7,221 nucleotides of DNA from assembly GCA_020059425.1 (NCBI GenBank), contig JAGVCD010000128.1, positions 1 through 7,221 on the forward strand, written 5' to 3'. The notes beneath the pieces were generated by a model that ran no database searches, was not told where the DNA came from, and saw only the letters and a program-made list of their open reading frames with translations. Both the position numbers and the translations under genes were made by a program. Shown piece after piece: positions 5,765 through 7,221 of the stretch (position 1 is the stretch's first letter; each line of letters opens with the position of its first letter). Source of the stretch: Chamaesiphon sp. (GTDB lineage Bacteria; Cyanobacteriota; Cyanobacteriia; Cyanobacteriales; Chamaesiphonaceae).

Positions 5765-6403
5765 TTGACAGTTCCATCATCTGGTAATAAACCCCCGCTG
5801 GCGCTGGTGGAAACAGCTTTCCTTTCCAGCGCTGCTTGTTTGCTGTTTTTAATAAGTGACTATCTGCCGATGAGCAGGGGATTTTTGAAGCCACTTTTAG
5901 CTTTGCCTTTAATTTTGGTCTATTTGCGGTGGGGTAAAAGAGCGGGTTGGATGTCGGTGGTGGTGTCTAGTTTATTGCTGTCGGTATTGATGGGACCCAC
6001 CCGCAGTATCTTGTTTACGATTCCCCACGGTTTACTCGGCATTCAATTGGGAGCCTTTTGGCGGCGGGGTATTGGTTGGGGTCAGTCGATCTTTGTCGGT
6101 AGCATCCTAGATTCGCTGGGTTTCTTTTTTCGTGTTTGGCTAACCTCTATCCTAGTAGGTGAAGATCTCTGGACTTATACAATTGCCAGAACCAGCGATA
6201 TTTTAGGTTGGATATTAGAGAAATTTGGTACTTTAGCAGAACCAAGTATCTGGGCTGTGCAGATAGCAGCCATTAGCTTGCTATTTTTGAATAGCATGGT
6301 GTCATTACTAATTATTCATTTGGCGGCGCTGCTGCTTTTTGACCGGATCGGTGGCCCTATTCCTCGTCCGCCAGCCTGGTTAGAAGAGACACTAGAACTC
6401 TAA
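5765..6403 (+). CDS. DUF2232-family integral membrane protein, 212 aa, TTG start
   Basis: A very hydrophobic protein with about six membrane segments, near residues 14-34, 41-56, 60-80, 84-100, 107-132 and 163-190. Pieces such as SRGFLKPLLALPLILVYLRW, GPTRSILFTIPHGLLG and SILDSLGFFFRVW match my memory of cyanobacterial DUF2232 (YybS-like) proteins. These resemble substrate-binding membrane units of ECF-type transporters, but no substrate is established. The frame opens after a TAA at 5747-5749 and no ATG occurs before codon 36, which would remove the first membrane segment. TTG at 5765 has AGG six bases upstream, a good ribosome binding site, so I chose it; GTG at 5807 is the alternative. The cobT start follows 35 bases after its stop, so the two are probably an operon, which allows a link to cobalamin or cobalt metabolism as an inference only. 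Confidence 0.85.
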   Translation: MTVPSSGNKPPLALVETAFLSSAACLLFLISDYLPMSRGFLKPLLALPLILVYLRWGKRAGWMSVVVSSLLLSVLMGPTRSILFTIPHGLLGIQLGAFWRRGIGWGQSIFVGSILDSLGFFFRVWLTSILVGEDLWTYTIARTSDILGWILEKFGTLAEPSIWAVQIAAISLLFLNSMVSLLIIHLAALLLFDRIGGPIPRPPAWLEETLEL

Positions 6404-6438
6404 AATAATCTCAACCAACAAATCTGGATTCAAAATAG

Positions 6439-7221
6439 TTGATCAATATTCACACTCAGCATCACCTCAGCGAGCAGTGGCTAGACCGACATCACCACCA
6501 ACGCCCCCATTTTTGCTGTGTATTAGGTTTTACGGCTACTGGTCTACTGCCCCAGATTTCAGCGGCAGGTCTCACCCCAGCCGATCGACAGTTTACGGCT
6601 TTAGCTGATGGCGAGTTTTTAGCCCTGGGAATACAACCCCATTATCAGTATCCACTCCCCCCTCTCCAGGCTGGAGTTTCCCCGGCGATTATTACTCGAT
6701 CGATCATCGCCACCTTAGATATTCCAGTAACTATATTCAATGCTGGCCTTACCCACAACCCGACTTTTCCCTGTATAGATTTGGGCGGTCAACCCGCCCA
6801 ATGCATCACCACCGGTCAAGCTCTCGCCCTGACAGTAGTTCATCATTTATGGCAACAAGGTCTGGACTGGGGCAAGAAATTAGCGCACTCTTTACCAGCC
6901 AAGTCCTATTTGGTGATTGGTGAATGTGTGGTGGGTGGCACCACCACGGCGTTGGCCGTCTTAACAGCGCTCGGAATTTCCGCTGCTGGCAAAGTCAATA
7001 GCAGTCATGCCACCTGTAATCATGAGCAAAAATTGGCGGTAGTGCAGCAAGGTCTTAATCGATTGCCAGTCGCCGCTGATCCCTGGCAAATCGTGGCCAC
7101 CCTCGGCGATCCGATGCAGATAGTAGTAGCAGGCATGGCGATCGCTGCGAGTAATCATTGCGGAGTGCTGCTGGCTGGTGGCACCCAAATGATGGCGGTC
7201 TATGCCTTAATGCAGGCTCTG
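6439..7221 (+). CDS. cobT: CobT, nicotinate-nucleotide-dependent phosphoribosyltransferase (cobamide lower-ligand activation), 5' partial, TTG start
   Basis: CobT moves phosphoribose from nicotinate mononucleotide to the lower base (such as dimethylbenzimidazole) in nucleotide-loop assembly of cobamides. The frame is open for exactly 261 codons to the window end; the family is about 350-380 residues, so roughly a quarter is outside. Recognisable blocks are VLGFTATGLLPQISAAG (28-44), FNAGLTHNP (100-108), YLVIGECVVGGTTTALA (157-173), GKVNSSHATCNH (184-195), GDPMQ (223-227) and AGMAIAAS..CGVLLAGGTQMMAVYAL (231-257). These fit the cyanobacterial and archaeal CobT-like branch. A TAG stop (6436-6438) directly precedes TTG at 6439, and the first in-frame ATG is codon 226, so TTG is the only sensible start; INIHTQ..L..QWLDR fits the family N-terminus. 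Many cyanobacteria make pseudocobalamin, so the base used here is open. The C-terminal catalytic region cannot be checked. Confidence 0.9.
   Translation, partial: MINIHTQHHLSEQWLDRHHHQRPHFCCVLGFTATGLLPQISAAGLTPADRQFTALADGEFLALGIQPHYQYPLPPLQAGVSPAIITRSIIATLDIPVTIFNAGLTHNPTFPCIDLGGQPAQCITTGQALALTVVHHLWQQGLDWGKKLAHSLPAKSYLVIGECVVGGTTTALAVLTALGISAAGKVNSSHATCNHEQKLAVVQQGLNRLPVAADPWQIVATLGDPMQIVVAGMAIAASNHCGVLLAGGTQMMAVYALMQAL
7138..7145. repeat. HIP1 octamer GCGATCGC
   Basis: Second perfect HIP1 copy in the window, inside cobT in the codons for Met-Ala-Ile-Ala. Confidence 0.9.

Noticed and set aside
6961..7188. Minus-strand reading frame of 75 codons inside cobT
   Set aside because: It is antisense to well-conserved CobT motifs and has no protein-like features of its own.
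1..7221. Defence island, prophage, insertion sequence or CRISPR array
   Set aside because: All large frames are housekeeping or cyanobacterial core types; no transposase, integrase, nuclease, spaced repeats or terminal inverted repeats are visible.

Overview
The window reads as core chromosome of a phycobilisome-bearing cyanobacterium. It carries two phycobilisome-linked genes (a CpcS/CpeS-type chromophore lyase and an NblB/CpcE-type HEAT-repeat protein), a cyanobacterial-type CobT and a DUF2232 membrane protein. The palindrome CGATCG, core of the HIP1 octamer GCGATCGC, is strongly over-represented: about 16 copies by eye against fewer than 2 expected at even base composition. No IS element, phage gene, CRISPR array or toxin module is visible. 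Genus cannot be read from the window.

Left part (1-2231): a 216-base upstream stretch leads into a 218-residue cyanobacterial protein of unknown function (+). It converges, 12 bases apart, on a minus-strand pair: the HEAT-repeat protein is upstream and the bilin lyase follows after an 86-base spacer. The pair probably serves phycobilisome assembly or turnover. A short 60-base divergent spacer separates it from a plus-strand GAF-domain histidine kinase (2232-3575), whose ATP-binding G1 box is degenerate. A 63-residue helical protein of unknown function follows the kinase.

Middle part (3809-5584): a minus-strand cysK-dnaJ-like operon with 17 bases between the genes. Its dnaJ-like end converges on the small protein gene 18 bases away. 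A perfect TATAAT box just upstream of cysK indicates that the inner of two possible ATG starts is used.

Right part (5585-7221): a tRNA with anticodon CAT that resembles tRNA-Ile2 (lysidine type) more than tRNA-Met, an imperfect hairpin, then two plus-strand genes that both appear to begin with TTG: a DUF2232 membrane protein and the first 261 codons of cobT, which runs off the window. The cobT fragment has no in-frame ATG near its 5' end and is easily missed by ATG-based gene finding.

I did not find a convincing new defence or mobile system. The items most worth a second look are the HEAT/lyase pair beside the divergent kinase, the degenerate kinase ATP lid region, the two conserved-looking unknown proteins, and the TTG-started pair. 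All family calls are from memory of sequence patterns, with no database search.
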